The translations under genes were made by a program, and so were the position numbers. A stretch of DNA of 64,000 nt, from positions 30,425,314 to 30,489,313 of the forward strand of contig OX326958.1 of assembly GCA_946800325.1 (NCBI GenBank), read 5' to 3'. Positions 1 through 10,255 of the stretch are shown in pieces; within the stretch, counting starts at the first letter, position 1; every line of letters starts with the position of its first letter. The stretch comes from Luzula sylvatica. Lineage: Eukaryota > Streptophyta > Magnoliopsida > Poales > Juncaceae. The notes below the pieces were generated by a model. It ran no database searches and was not told the origin of the DNA. It worked only from the letters and a program-made list of their open reading frames with translations.

Positions 1-278
1 TAACAGAGGCAAATCATTGCCAACGAATTAAATAATGCAAATAATGAACAGTATATAGATTTATTTCTTATTGTTTGTACAATAGTACATAGATTTAACA
101 GTATATACAAATCATTTCCAAGACAAATAAGTTTAGAAAATATTTCCAATATAGTTTGTCATAAAAAAAACACAAATCTACAAACTAGCAAATAAGTAAA
201 ACAATACCTTCGACAGAAATCTCGAGAGCGTCGTGTGATTGAAAAATCTCAATTTGGTAGAGTCTCGTGCTGATAACG
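1..278 (-). mobile_element. Leader/internal start of an LTR retroelement running off the left edge
   Basis: This segment lies immediately inside the LTR at 279-528. Read on the minus strand, the LTR end ...TTTTATAACA is followed by CGTTATCAGCACGAGACTC. Retroelement leaders usually have the primer-binding site at this spot, but I cannot assign the tRNA. The rest is AT-rich untranslated leader with no ORF. The coding part, if any, lies left of the window. The identification is inferred from the LTR structure next to it. Confidence 0.55.
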
Positions 279-528
279 TGTTATAAAATAAAGAACGAAA
301 GAGAGAATTTGGAGAGACAATATTCTTATTGAATGTGTTGGAGGAATACAATAGCCACTACCCCCCTTTATATAGTAGAGGGTGAGTGCAGGCCAAGAAA
401 GCCTTTGCCATATAAAACGCTAGAATAGAAGGAAATAATACAATATCAAATATACCAAATATCCTATAATTAATGTCTCCATCTTCACAAGATTTGTTGC
501 TTGACATCCATATATTATATTTATAACA
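279..528 (-). mobile_element. 250-bp LTR (5' LTR of a minus-strand retroelement)
   Basis: On the minus strand the segment starts TGTTATAAAT and ends TTTTATAACA, which is the TG...CA form with short inverted ends (TGTTATAAA/TTTATAACA). A TATA box (CTATATAAAGGG on minus, plus positions 364-375) lies in the middle, as in an LTR promoter. The small size fits a copia or TRIM-type element. Only one LTR is visible, so the target duplication cannot be tested. The segment lies just downstream of the F-box gene's stop codon, so it may affect that gene's 3' end. Confidence 0.7.
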
Positions 529-743
529 CAATTGTTGTATTTCGTGGCAAAAAATTCTTTTAGAGAAAATTAATCATATAAAAGTTTAGACGATGAGTAT
601 TTTATTCTGACTCCTACACATAAGAAAAAATAACATAGCAAGGTAAAGAGAATCCATTCCATCCATTAAGAACTTGTATACATTCACCAATAAACACAAA
701 TAATTTTCCAAAACTTCCCATTATGCCCTTCTTTCTCTCTAAA

Positions 744-2114
744 CTAAACATTCAAAACCTGACAACCAACAAGGTCGCCTCCAACAATATTTTTCGTCGA
801 AACAACCCTCCAAATATCCAATCCTCTCTCTCCATGATTACCATCCCCTTTCATTGCCATTTCCGTCACGATGACATCATCATTCAGATCTGTGGCGATC
901 ACATGCAATTTCCCTAAAAACCCAGAAAGCAAATACGGTGCCTCGGACTCTGTGCAATCCCTAAATGGAATGTTCCCAACCACATCCCTCCACTCATTCT
1001 TGCAATGATCATAAATCTTTATCTTCCCATCACCGGTCGAACTGGACATGTCCAGTGCATACAGCTCTCCATTTACCACTGCAGTGAGCTTTGTCACAGC
1101 CTGTTTAGCGGGCCATCCCTCCCCCATACCAGCTGGCATATCGCTCCACGTTTCATTTTCAGGATCGAATATTTCTCCCCCCACGTCGACAAAAAAAGGC
1201 CAAGCATATAAACTTTGCGGTACGTATAATTTATCTCTGTAACTCGTCATGCCCGTGGCGATTGGTTTCAATAATTCGGCTAGAAATGCACTTGGCAAAG
1301 CTTGGGCTTTCGAAAAAGGCATGCTGGGGATAGGGTGCCACGTGTCGGTATCTGGTTCGTACACCTCAGCAGATTGGAGAGGGATCACTCTGCCAGCTGT
1401 CCCTTCTATGACTCCTCCAACCACGTAAAGTTTGTTGTTTATTACACTCGTCTTGCAAAAAGCACGATTAGTACTCATCGAAGAAACTTCTTGCCAAGTG
1501 TTCGTACGCGGGTCATATCTCAGCACGGATCTCAAAGCGGATGAATTTGAAAAACCACCTAATGTGTAAAGGCAACCATTGACGACTCCGATTCCGCACC
1601 CACAATGGGGCAAATAATTTAATTCGTCTTTTTTACCGAGAATGTTTCTGATAAAGGACGTCATTAGACCCGGTAAGCCTTTTTTCGACTCGTCCTCTTG
1701 AATACTTGGCATTTGGGGTAATTTTTGCCAAATTGAGTTGATTGGGTCTAATGCATGCCATAATAATTTACCGTCTTCAGATTTTGTTAGCAAGTATAGC
1801 CATTCTTCTCTGGTACTGAGCTCTTTTCTCAATCGGTATATTTCAGTACTCATTATGGCATTTTTCCAAGAATGGGAGACGGATTTTAGGGTTAGGTAGT
1901 AGTGCCTCGAGATCCGTGCGAGGATTTGGAGGGAGATTTCATCAGGGAGGGCCGGGATTATTCTCGGGTTGGAAAAGGCAATTGAATTTGATGGCGATGG
2001 TGATAATAATGATGGTGATTTCATGCATAATCTTTTGGAGGCATCGAGTTGAGATGTTTTGCAATGCTCCCACGATTCGTTTCTGTTTGATGGTTGGCTC
2101 CAGAGTCCCCCCAT
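744..2114 (-). CDS. F-box/kelch-repeat protein (At1g22040-like)
   Basis: This is a predicted substrate-recognition subunit of an SCF (SKP1-CUL1-F-box) E3 ubiquitin ligase. The frame is intact and single-exon, 456 aa, ending in TAG. I start at the ATG giving MGGLWSQ, because the open frame extends upstream only to a TTG next to a splice acceptor. An F-box lies at about residues 54-98 (PALPDEISLQILARI, then SHSWKNAI). Kelch-type blades follow: LYTLGGF with YDPRTNTW (about 182-207), LYVVGGV (about 229-235) with AEVYEPDTDTW, then GGEIFDPENETW and LYALDMSS with IYDHCKNEW. The linker LLKPIATGMTSYRDKLYVPQ and the blade motifs match the plant At1g22040-type subfamily as I recall it. The length is close to the family's usual 450-480 aa. 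The substrate cannot be predicted. No frameshift or missing blade is apparent. Confidence 0.93.
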   Translation of the reverse strand: MGGLWSQPSNRNESWEHCKTSQLDASKRLCMKSPSLLSPSPSNSIAFSNPRIIPALPDEISLQILARISRHYYLTLKSVSHSWKNAIMSTEIYRLRKELSTREEWLYLLTKSEDGKLLWHALDPINSIWQKLPQMPSIQEDESKKGLPGLMTSFIRNILGKKDELNYLPHCGCGIGVVNGCLYTLGGFSNSSALRSVLRYDPRTNTWQEVSSMSTNRAFCKTSVINNKLYVVGGVIEGTAGRVIPLQSAEVYEPDTDTWHPIPSMPFSKAQALPSAFLAELLKPIATGMTSYRDKLYVPQSLYAWPFFVDVGGEIFDPENETWSDMPAGMGEGWPAKQAVTKLTAVVNGELYALDMSSSTGDGKIKIYDHCKNEWRDVVGNIPFRDCTESEAPYLLSGFLGKLHVIATDLNDDVIVTEMAMKGDGNHGERGLDIWRVVSTKNIVGGDLVGCQVLNV

Positions 2115-2137
2115 TTCGATTCTTCTCCACAAATTGG

Positions 2138-2482
2138 CTGCGAGAAAGTGTTGTTAGAGAATAATAAATCCGAATTCAGTTTTGAAATCTCGAATACGCA
2201 CACAATCACATACAGAATCAAAAGAACAAAAAGACATATCTCTCTCTGGTACTGCACTGGTATAGAAGAAAACCCATAAAGCAATATAAATTAAGCAATC
2301 CTTACATGACCTCAAACTGAATCAAGATTGAAAATTTACCATTCCAGTTAAATTCAAACGAAAAAAACGAGAAAAACAATTCCTAGAATACACTAAATTC
2401 TGAAGAAACAGAAAAAAATTAGACCTGCATTAACAAATCCCACTATGCGGCAGCGAGACAGAGAAAATTGAGAAGTAATTAC
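2138..2482 (-). other. Probable 5'UTR intron of the F-box/kelch gene
   Basis: Reading minus, a donor GAG|GTAATTAC lies at 2483/2482 and an acceptor TTTCTCGCAG|CC at 2138/2137. The acceptor is 23 bases upstream of the chosen ATG. Splicing would remove about 345 nt of AT-rich DNA without touching the CDS. An alternative acceptor (AATGCAG|GTC) occurs near 2425. The intron is inferred from consensus sites only. Confidence 0.5.
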
Positions 2483-2576
2483 CTCAAGACGTGCCCAAAA
2501 TAGCTGAATATGGGGGAAATTGAGAAACTAGTGTTGTGATAAGGAACTAAGGAGAGCAGTATCCTTGGGGATGTCG

Positions 2577-2583
2577 TATATAA
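2577..2583 (-). promoter_or_regulatory. Candidate TATA box for the F-box/kelch gene
   Basis: The minus strand reads CTTATATAC here, about 95 bases upstream of the proposed donor site of the 5'UTR intron. A start about 30 bases downstream (near 2545-2550) would give a short first exon. The region just upstream is rich in GA/CT runs, which are common in plant core promoters. Confidence 0.4.
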
Positions 2584-2599
2584 GCAGTTTCCATGCCCT

Positions 2600-3119
2600 C
2601 CCATCTCTTGTCTCTTTCATATCTCTCTCATGTCTTCTCCTCTATTAAAACCTGGTAACTTTTGTTTTTTCTATTACGGTACTACCTGTTCTCACGAACA
2701 CAATATTTAAGATTTATTTTCTGAGTTTATTTCCTCTCCAATATTGACAATAACTGGATATCTCCCTTATATCATTTTGTGAAGAGTGAACTACTAAAAT
2801 ATGATTAATTACAAATTAGGCTAGATAAAAGGAGAATTCTTAACTCCTCTAAACTGTAAGTTAATTTTTTTATTTTCTGTGAAGTTAAATTTAATTTCTT
2901 CCATCCAAATATTTATTTTTTAATCAGAATAGTCGGATAAATTTTATTTAAATCAAATAACAAATAAAAATTCATATTTTACATGTAATATAAAATAAAT
3001 AAATAAATAAATACGTACTAAAATGTTAATACAATTATAAAACACAATAATAAAAAATAATATTTTACGTAAAATAAAATTATACTTTACATACAAAATG
3101 ATAGATTTTTTTTTTATGT
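2600..3119. other. AT-rich intergenic DNA upstream of the F-box gene
   Basis: I see no gene. The stretch contains a short (AAAT)n run near 2993-3012 and long A/T tracts. It may hold distal promoter sequence of the F-box gene, but no site is recognisable. Confidence 0.5.
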
Positions 3120-3127
3120 AATGTAAT

Positions 3128-3431
3128 CATAGGCGGATCCGGAGGGATCCTTTTTCCCATGAAATTAAAAACTGAAGAATTATTCATTGGAAAAGGTGAA
3201 TTTGCTTGGTCGACGAGTAATAATTATAATAAAACTATGTATATAATAAAACTGTGTATATTTCACAAATAATTGAGTAATGTGACGGTAAAAATTATTT
3301 TTAGAAGTTGAGTGGTCACAAATTTGAACTCTCAATACTTCAAATTTTGATTTTTTTCAAAATTCACCCCTCTTATAAATGTTTCTTTTTTAATTCGACC
3401 CCCCAATGAAACGATCCTGTCTCCGCTCCTG
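3128..3431. mobile_element. 304-bp hAT-like MITE with 8-bp target duplication
   Basis: The ends are imperfect inverted repeats. The left end begins CATAGGCGGATCC, and the right end read inward begins CAGGAGCGGAGAC. The element is flanked on both sides by AATGTAAT (3120-3127 and 3432-3439), an 8-bp direct repeat typical of hAT transposons. There is no coding capacity. The interior includes a CCCCCC run and AT-rich sequence. Confidence 0.7.
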
Positions 3432-3439
3432 AATGTAAT

Positions 3440-4112
3440 ATTATAAAATATATTAATGCATTGCGAAATATATCATAAAAGAACGTTTAAATAATAGCAC
3501 GAATTATTATGTAGAAAAATATTTTAATTATAATTGTTTTTGAATAAAATAAATATGGAAATAATTGAACTAGGTATATTTTGGTAAAGATTGATGGAAA
3601 AGGTTAAGTTTAATTTCGTAAAAATTGTTCGAATCACTTTTTTATGGAATTTTTGGAGGAATAAAAAATGATTAGGTTCTCATAACTTTCAGAAAATTTA
3701 TGGAGTTTTTGAATGATCCCCTTGATAATTTTTTTTTTAAAAATAAAGAATGCACATCACATTTTGACATGTTATTTGCTAATTTCTTATGACAGGGACA
3801 CCAGGTGTGAAAACTGGAGAGCCGTAATTATTAATTTATTTTCATTCTAGTGTTAATTATTGACTATTTGACTTAGTGTATTATTATATACAATGTTGAC
3901 ATATTTGCAGTAAGAGAAATTAGTTTGATCGATATTTTTAGAATAAATAGAGAAGGGTCGGTCTCCATTAATGAGATTTGAATCCACAATCTCTCACAAC
4001 ATATGATTTTTCTGTCTCACATTTAACCAACTGTGATATGAATCTATTGACTTCGTCAAAATTAATTGCCGCTTAAGTATCGTTATCGTTGAATCATTTT
4101 ATATATTTTATA
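3440..4112. other. AT-rich intergenic DNA, no recognisable feature
   Basis: No ORF of useful length, no splice-consistent exon chain and no terminal repeats were found on either strand. Confidence 0.5.
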
Positions 4113-4216
4113 TATTACTCGATATCCTTATATATACTACAAATTATAAGTTATATAAGAATATGTATTATTACTCAATATCCTTATATATATACTACAA
4201 ATAATAAGTTATATAC
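4113..4216. repeat. Two-copy tandem repeat, unit about 56 bp
   Basis: TATTACTCGATATCCTTATA (from 4113) and its near copy from 4169 (one G>A change, then a small TA expansion) are followed by matching CTACAAAT...AAGTTATATA segments. This is a simple local duplication in AT-rich DNA with no sign of function. Confidence 0.65.
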
Positions 4217-4354
4217 AATTATAAAGAAATCCTTGCTTTCATAGAAAACAAAATCAAAATCATCATGTCAATATGAATCATTTGATCTTGATCAAAATGT
4301 CCAAATTAGTTGGTTATTTATTTGAACATGATCCATACAAACGAACTAATGTAG

Positions 4355-4745
4355 CATACAATAATTTTTTAAAAAATAATTACTATATATTATATTTATA
4401 TAATTTTAATATTTCATACATTGTATATATTTGTCTTTCATATTTTTTTTCATGAAAAACTAACATAAAATAATAATAAGATGAACAACAATATTAAAAG
4501 AACACCATGCAAATATTCAAAAAATAAAATATCATGAAACTATTAAAAAAATACATGAGAGGAGAATGAAAATAAAAACTAGATGTTTAAACAAATATTT
4601 TTCGATCAATAGATTTTCAAGGTGTTTATTTAATGTTTTTTATTTTATTATTATATGATGTTAGTTTTTCATGAATAATAAACGAATTATTAAAATTATA
4701 TAAACACAACATGTAATAATTTTATTTTTTTGAAATCACATGTTA
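4355..4745. repeat. Foldback-type imperfect inverted repeat
   Basis: CATGAAAAACTAACAT followed by an A/T stretch (from about 4452) is matched in reverse complement by ATGTTAGTTTTTCATG (near 4660-4675). The pairing continues outward: TTTATATAATTTTAATA near 4394 pairs with TATTAAAATTATATAAA near 4688. This large palindrome with decayed arms is consistent with an old MITE or foldback element. I did not find a clean target duplication. Confidence 0.45.
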
Positions 4746-5559
4746 ATAAATTTTCTTAAAATTAATAACATTTTTTTTTGAATTATTACATATGAAAATA
4801 GAAATGTATTTTGGTCAATTTTTTTTTAATATCATCCATAGGGGGATATTTGGAAATAAAAGTTTCATAGAGGATTTTTTTTGGAGTTTACAAAAAGATA
4901 AGACTCTTTTTTACGATATCCAAAAGAGTTAGGGGGTTAAAAATATACCAAAACACAGATGTGTGAACAATCAGACAAAAAACGTAGAATTCAATTACAT
5001 ATTAGGAAAAAAATAATTTATATTATACAAGAAATTATTACATTTTAAGTATAATATTATATTCTCATTGTGTTAATTTGAAAAGTCATATTGTAAAATA
5101 ATTTATAATATTTTGTATATATTATGTATTAATATTCTCAATATTTTAAAATAATTTATAATTTTTTTTATAATTTTTAGGATATTTGTACAAAAATTAT
5201 ATTTTAAACCATTTGTAGTCTTCTACCAATTAGCAATGATATTTAACGCGAGACTCGTACTAATCCGTAGAAAATCACAAATATTACAAAATATTTGTAA
5301 TAGTCACATATTTTTTTAAACAAATATTATTTTCTTAGATTTAATAATAAAATATAACATTTATTTTGATATTTGCTTTTCATTTCCGATACATACAAGG
5401 ATGCAATCCGGGATCAAATAAAACAAAATTAATTTTGACATTTCTCGACCTTTCAAAGACAAAGAGTGTTATTTTCATAAATTCATAACTATTGTGATTA
5501 TTACTTTATTTATTTTTTTGAATTTTTTTTGCAGAGAATTATGAAGACTAGGAAAATAG
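4746..5559. other. AT-rich intergenic DNA, no gene seen
   Basis: The stretch holds long A/T tracts and short ORFs only. No terminal repeats or conserved protein motifs were seen in six frames. Confidence 0.45.
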
Positions 5560-5665
5560 CCCGCGCTTCGCTGCGGGATATATTATTTGATATATTATTT
5601 CGTTGCGGGATATATTATTTGATAAGGAAATAGAAATATTTCTCGCGTTTCGCTGCGATTTTTCA
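5560..5665. repeat. GC-rich hairpin plus short direct repeats
   Basis: CCCGCGCTTCGCTGCGGG (5560-5577) can form a stem-loop. GATATATTATTTGATA-type sequence follows it and recurs with another GCGGG block near 5606, and a third TTTCGCTGCGA block lies near 5650. This GC island stands out in AT-rich DNA and looks like the end of a decayed transposable element. The family is not assigned. Confidence 0.4.
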
Positions 5666-6159
5666 AAATCTGTTATGATCATAAACAAGTGCAAAACAAA
5701 AGTAATCTTAATAAATGTTAATTTAAAAAAAAAATCTGATATTAAATAGTGTCACAAGTATTTTGCAATAAATGCAAATTTTTGTCCTCCTCAAAACATA
5801 TCATATGTTCGAAAAGAAAAATTCAAATGTTTTATTTAGAATACAAAACATGTCAAATAAAATAAAATTCTGAAAAAGACAAACAAAAAAACATAAAAGA
5901 CGCAGATTGGTACCAATAAAAAATATTATAATAAGCACACAAAAATGCTGCTTGGTACCAATCAAAACTGTTATAATAAGCACAAAAAATAATAATTTAT
6001 GTGAATAGTATTTTATTAACAAAAAATATTTGTGTGAATAGCAGTAAAATTATAGTATACAAATTATATTTATTAATATGATGAAAAATTCAAATATTTT
6101 ATTTAGAAAACAAGACATATGTCAATTATATTTATTAATACGATGAAAAAAAAAAAACG

Positions 6160-6310
6160 ATGAACAGCAACAGAGATGATCAGTAAAAGGAATGAACAGT
6201 AACAAAGATGAACAGTATCCGGGTGAACAGTAAACCCTAACCCCTATTTCCTAATAAAGGACAGCAGACGAACAGTATCCGGGTGAACAGTAACGAACAG
6301 TAGTGAACAG
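6160..6310 (+). repeat. Cluster of GAACAGTA-type direct repeats
   Basis: At least seven copies of GAACAGT(A) or close variants occur in about 150 bp. They include two copies of a longer block, GAACAGTATCCGGGTG followed by another GAACAGTA. A CCCTAACCCC segment lies between them. The cluster ends just before the LINE remnant and may be part of a transposable element or its insertion site. Confidence 0.55.
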
Positions 6311-6379
6311 TTACGATGATGTCGCCTCACCATATTCTTTGTATCCAAAAATTAATGGGAGGAGAGAATTGTTGTAAGA

Positions 6380-6700
6380 AATAGTTGCGAATGTTTGGTT
6401 CCGATACTAACCATCGGCAACTTGAGAGGACGAATGCTGTCTAACATAGGCATTTTGTGCAAATGTCAAGCAGAAAATATACACCACATCTTCATTCACT
6501 ATGAATACACGAAACAAGTATGGACGGCGATTAAACAAAAAGATATGCGTTGTTGAAGGCGACTAGTTCGACAACCTTACCCGATGCTAATTCTGACATT
6601 GTTATTCCACATTTGGAAAGAAAGATGTTACGTAATATTTCAAGACGCAACGCATGCCGAAGCTTGCACTAGCAGACGGCATTATTTAAGAAGCCGATAG
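6380..6700 (+). pseudogene. 3' end of a LINE reverse transcriptase ORF (zf-RVT region), degraded
   Basis: One frame reads ...LTIGNLRGRMLSNIGILC then CKCQAENIHHIFIHYEYTKQ and VWTAI. After an in-frame TGA at 6554-6556 it continues with LLFHIWKERCYVIFQDA and stops at TAG 6698-6700. This is the order seen in plant L1-type LINEs: the zf-RVT motif (CxxC ... HH/HLF ... Y/C) and the terminal I-W-K-E-R-x-x-x-I-F-Q motif. The second Cys/His ligand position is Tyr here, and the TGA breaks the frame, so it is not functional. The element is truncated at its 5' side. No clear poly(A) tail was identified. Confidence 0.75.
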
Positions 6701-7905
6701 ATGAAAATATGAAATATTTAAATAAATATATTAAAAATATATTATTTTTAATCAACTCGAGTTGTGTTTTGTACAGAAACATTATGGCTAATTAATTATT
6801 TGAATTGCCTACATCTCTTCGTCTGTCGGTTATACCTAACATGCGATTTAGCAAAACGATAATGCTCAATATTGAATTTGGACCATATAAAAATGTCGAA
6901 CATGTTGTTTATATTTATTATTATGTATCTGAAACTCTGAATGATAATCATATAAAAATGTCGAACATGCAGTGATATTTTGATATTTTGTATGTTTTTA
7001 TGCTAACTCGTCATCATGCTGTCAATCCTATTGCGGTACTTGTTGTGTAGCATTACTCATATTTAATCAACGTATCATTACTTGTATGGTGGTTTGATTT
7101 AGAACCTCATGTACAGTTTAGATAATGTCTAATTGTTTGCTTCAGTTATAATTTGAAGTTAACTTTAATTTTACGGAAATTTCATAATTAATGGGGAGAC
7201 TAACTTTTCTACTCTTCTCGAATATACAAAACTATTTAGAGTAGAAAAGATCTTTTCTAGTCATGCAAAAGATCGCTCTTTCAAGTCAAGCAGCAAAAAT
7301 AGAACAAATCTTGGCTTCTTTCCAAGTACAAGATAAGATGAATCTCTCCATTCTAAACCACTGGCTACATGACTCAATGACTCGTTTATTTTGATGGTCG
7401 AGTCTACACTAGATTTATCAAATCATGCTGTGCAATCCGAGCACTGGATAATGGATATGTCCATTTTGATTAAAATGAAGAGGAGATGATTAACATTTGC
7501 AATTACGTAATAGCAGTGCCGTAAGCAGAGACTGTTCTAACAAAACAATCAATGGTAACATTGATGTTTGATGCCTAAAGATACGTATATTTTAGAAGAC
7601 TACATACGTTGTCAACGTTTTAGTCACAAAAAGAATGATACAATTTTGGAGGGTTACATTTATTGCGAAGTGATACAAACATACACTTCTCCCTTAATGT
7701 ACCATAATACAAATAAGACTTCAATGACCATTTAAAAATTGAAAACACTAGAAATTATCTAACTTCTACTGCATTTGGTATCCATTTTATATTGGGTCAA
7801 CATTGATAAAAAATATCAATAGAAAACTCATCTTCAATTTATATACTTATTGTATTTTTAGATTATAACTCTAGTCCGCTCATTATAAATTTTTTATCCA
7901 TTTTA
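6701..7905. other. Intergenic DNA downstream of TSR3, with small repeats
   Basis: No gene was seen. A 21-bp direct repeat (starting CATATAAAAATGTCG) occurs at 6884-6904 and 6949-6969. A perfect 12-bp inverted repeat CTTTTCTACTCT/AGAGTAGAAAAG lies at 7204-7215 and 7238-7249, with a 22-nt loop. The part nearest 7905 should include the TSR3 3'UTR. No single poly(A) signal is convincing. Confidence 0.5.
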
Positions 7906-10043
7906 CTAGCGTTCTTTTTCGCTCTCTTCTTCTTCTTCTTCTTCTTCTTCTTCTTCACTCTCTTCAAGGACCAAATGGTTAAAGTTTTTCTCAAGAGGGG
8001 GTAATCCGTCATCATCTGATTCACTTCCCGATCCCTCTTTTGCATTTTGCTCATTTTTGCCTCCCTCCCCATCTAAAAACATAAATCAATATAATTTCCT
8101 TTCCTTTGTATTTGATAATAAAGAAAATAAATAAAGTTATTCTACTACCATTTGGGGACGGGATTTCCCTTGATGCTTTCAAGTTTTCTGATAACCATTT
8201 GTTTTGAAACGAAATTATTTCTGTCCCATTCTCACACTGCGAATATGATTTCAATAGATCTCTACAAATTTGAAGTAAACATATTAGAACCATTAAATTT
8301 ATCATGCCATAAATAGAATTAATGAGAAAATATGGTACTTGTTAAGAGATAAGAAAGAGTGTCCCCATTTAAATTTAGACAAGAGTAGTTGCCCCATCTC
8401 CTCTTCTCCACTGCCAAGTCATAATAGAGCTCTCATAATTCAAATGGTCCTACAAAAATCTAGTACAATAAATCCCCAGAATCTCAAAATATCATGCATA
8501 ACCCCCCCCCACCCCCACCCCCCTTAAAATCTAAGAAATTTCACCTCGCCCCCAAACATTTCTTGCTTTGCAAGGGTATATATGATATTCTGAGATTTCA
8601 AAGGGTCACACACGAATTTTTTCTAAATACCAGATAATTAATGCGGCAGAAAGGGCTTCGACGCAAGAAAGTTCGCATGGGCGTCCATAATTAACCGGAT
8701 TTGCCGCAACCAGCCACGGCACTACATTCAATTCAATCCAGCAAAAAAATAAGGGGATAAGATAGACTTGAAACAATGTAATTCGGTTCTCCATAGGAGA
8801 TAATTTAATACTACAAGATGGTCTAAAAGATAGTATAAAACATGTGTATTTTTGAAAAGAGTAGATTTAGGAAAGCATTGTTGTGTGATTAGATGTTATA
8901 CCTATACACGTGTCCAATATACCTTTTTAAATATCAATAATTTTTTTATTTATATTTGCCGGACGAATGTTTTCTGAATATCAACAGATTTTTCATTTAT
9001 GCGGTATTACGAAAAGTTGAAAGTGTTTATCTCATTTTTCTATATGGAACTTTAAGAGTTTGAAATTGTATATATTGGTTTGTAGGGTTCTTATTTGGTT
9101 TGGTTTAACCGAAAAAACCCATTGAAAATTTGGTTTATTTGGTTCAGTTTTACATTAATCCGACGAAAAAGTTATTACCCAGTTTGTACCATATCGCATA
9201 AATGTAATACACTTACAGAGACGAGGGGCCCCACAGCGCAGTTTAATGAAAGGCACGTCATTTAAACGGGCCCACGAACAATCTACCACAGCCAATCCTC
9301 TTTTTTTTATTAACTCGTGGTCCTCTTTTGATACGCATTGTCTCCCTACTGGGCTGCCAAATCAACCGAAACAAAAATATGAAATTATGTAAGAATCTCG
9401 AATTTGTTATGAGATTTATAGTTTCGTACCTTAATACAACGCCGCCGAAACTACTTGTCACGCGCAATTCCTACAAATAATTGCCAAAAATTCAATAATA
9501 ATAGCAAAAGTATATGAATAATGAAGCTTTTAAACTAACCTTTAGAAGGCCAAATCTGGCGAGCTTGCGGCCAGTACATCTCTTGACATCGCATTGCCCG
9601 AAATCCTAAAAAATTGCGGCGAATTAAAATTCTTACTTGGCAAGTGTGGAAGGGTAATTTGATAATTATGCAGTGGAGATGTGTTGTTAAGGAACTTACC
9701 CACATTGCAAGCTGAATTTTCAGAGCCTTTGGTTCTTCATCTCCTTCTGAAATTGAATAAATTAAAAAAAAACATACTCAAGAGTTACAAGTAGAAAGGA
9801 AAATAATGGTATACCTTCATTTCTTGGGAGGGAAGTACCAGCTTCATCACCCCTATAACAATAAAACGAAAACAAAAATAATCCTAATTAAGAATGAACC
9901 AAAGAACATTCTATTTTTCGAATATGAATAATCAGGGTAAGAACTCAGAACTGAGTAGACAAATACCATGAAGTTGCCCGCTTGTTGGTGGAATCATCGC
10001 GGTGAGAAGATCCTCGTGACCGCCTCGAGCGATTGTATCCCAT
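7906..10043 (-). CDS. TSR3: TSR3: 18S rRNA aminocarboxypropyltransferase, 10 exons
   Basis: This enzyme transfers the 3-amino-3-carboxypropyl group from S-adenosylmethionine to a hypermodified pseudouridine of 18S rRNA during late 40S maturation in the cytoplasm. Exons on minus: 10043-9967, 9852-9815, 9746-9700, 9605-9540, 9470-9430, 9353-9217, 8721-8631, 8410-8339, 8261-8149, 8072-7906. All introns are GT-AG, every junction keeps phase, and the total is 849 nt (282 aa plus TAG). Motifs are [20 protein letters not shown] (about 53-72), [20 protein letters not shown] (84-103), [39 protein letters not shown] (136-155), [26 protein letters not shown] and [13 protein letters not shown]. The acidic tail ends in about ten Glu encoded by a GAA run. 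The N-terminus ([17 protein letters not shown]) is basic and Ser-rich, and an in-frame TGA upstream fixes this ATG. No lesion was seen, so the gene looks functional. Confidence 0.93.
8502..8523 (-). other. Poly-G run in TSR3 intron 7 (G-quadruplex candidate)
   Basis: The plus strand has C9-A-C5-A-C6. The sense (minus) strand therefore carries three long G runs, of 6, 5 and 9, separated by single T residues, with enough Gs for a four-tract quadruplex. It lies inside the intron between exons 7 and 8 (8411-8630), so it would be transcribed. Confidence 0.6.
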
Positions 10044-10255
10044 CGGCCTCGGTGGAGAAACTCACTGGAGACTGCGGAAGCGGTGAGACAGTCCTATTTC
10101 CACCGCCGTCGGGTTTAATTTTGTTAAGGTGGGTATTAGCTTTCTTATGTCTTGGGCTTGGCCCAATAACCAGGATTTCAATCTCCGGAACAATTTTTTT
10201 TTTTTTTGTAGACCTTGACAGTCGGTAGGCACCCACACCAAGTATATATTATCTA

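Noticed and set aside
723..1544. Plus-strand ORFs over the F-box gene
   Set aside because: They are antisense shadows of the intact kelch-coding frame and have no motifs.
6220..6245. Telomere-type CCCTAA repeat
   Set aside because: Only a single CCCTAACCCC occurs between the GAACAGTA repeats, with no tandem array.
7863..8072. Minus-strand ORF with a Lys-rich run
   Set aside because: It is the wrong frame of TSR3 exon 10. The in-phase frame reads an acidic Glu tail and ends at TAG 7906-7908.
9968..10228. 86-aa plus-strand ORF beginning MKLPACWW
   Set aside because: It is antisense to TSR3 exon 1 and upstream DNA and has no domain.
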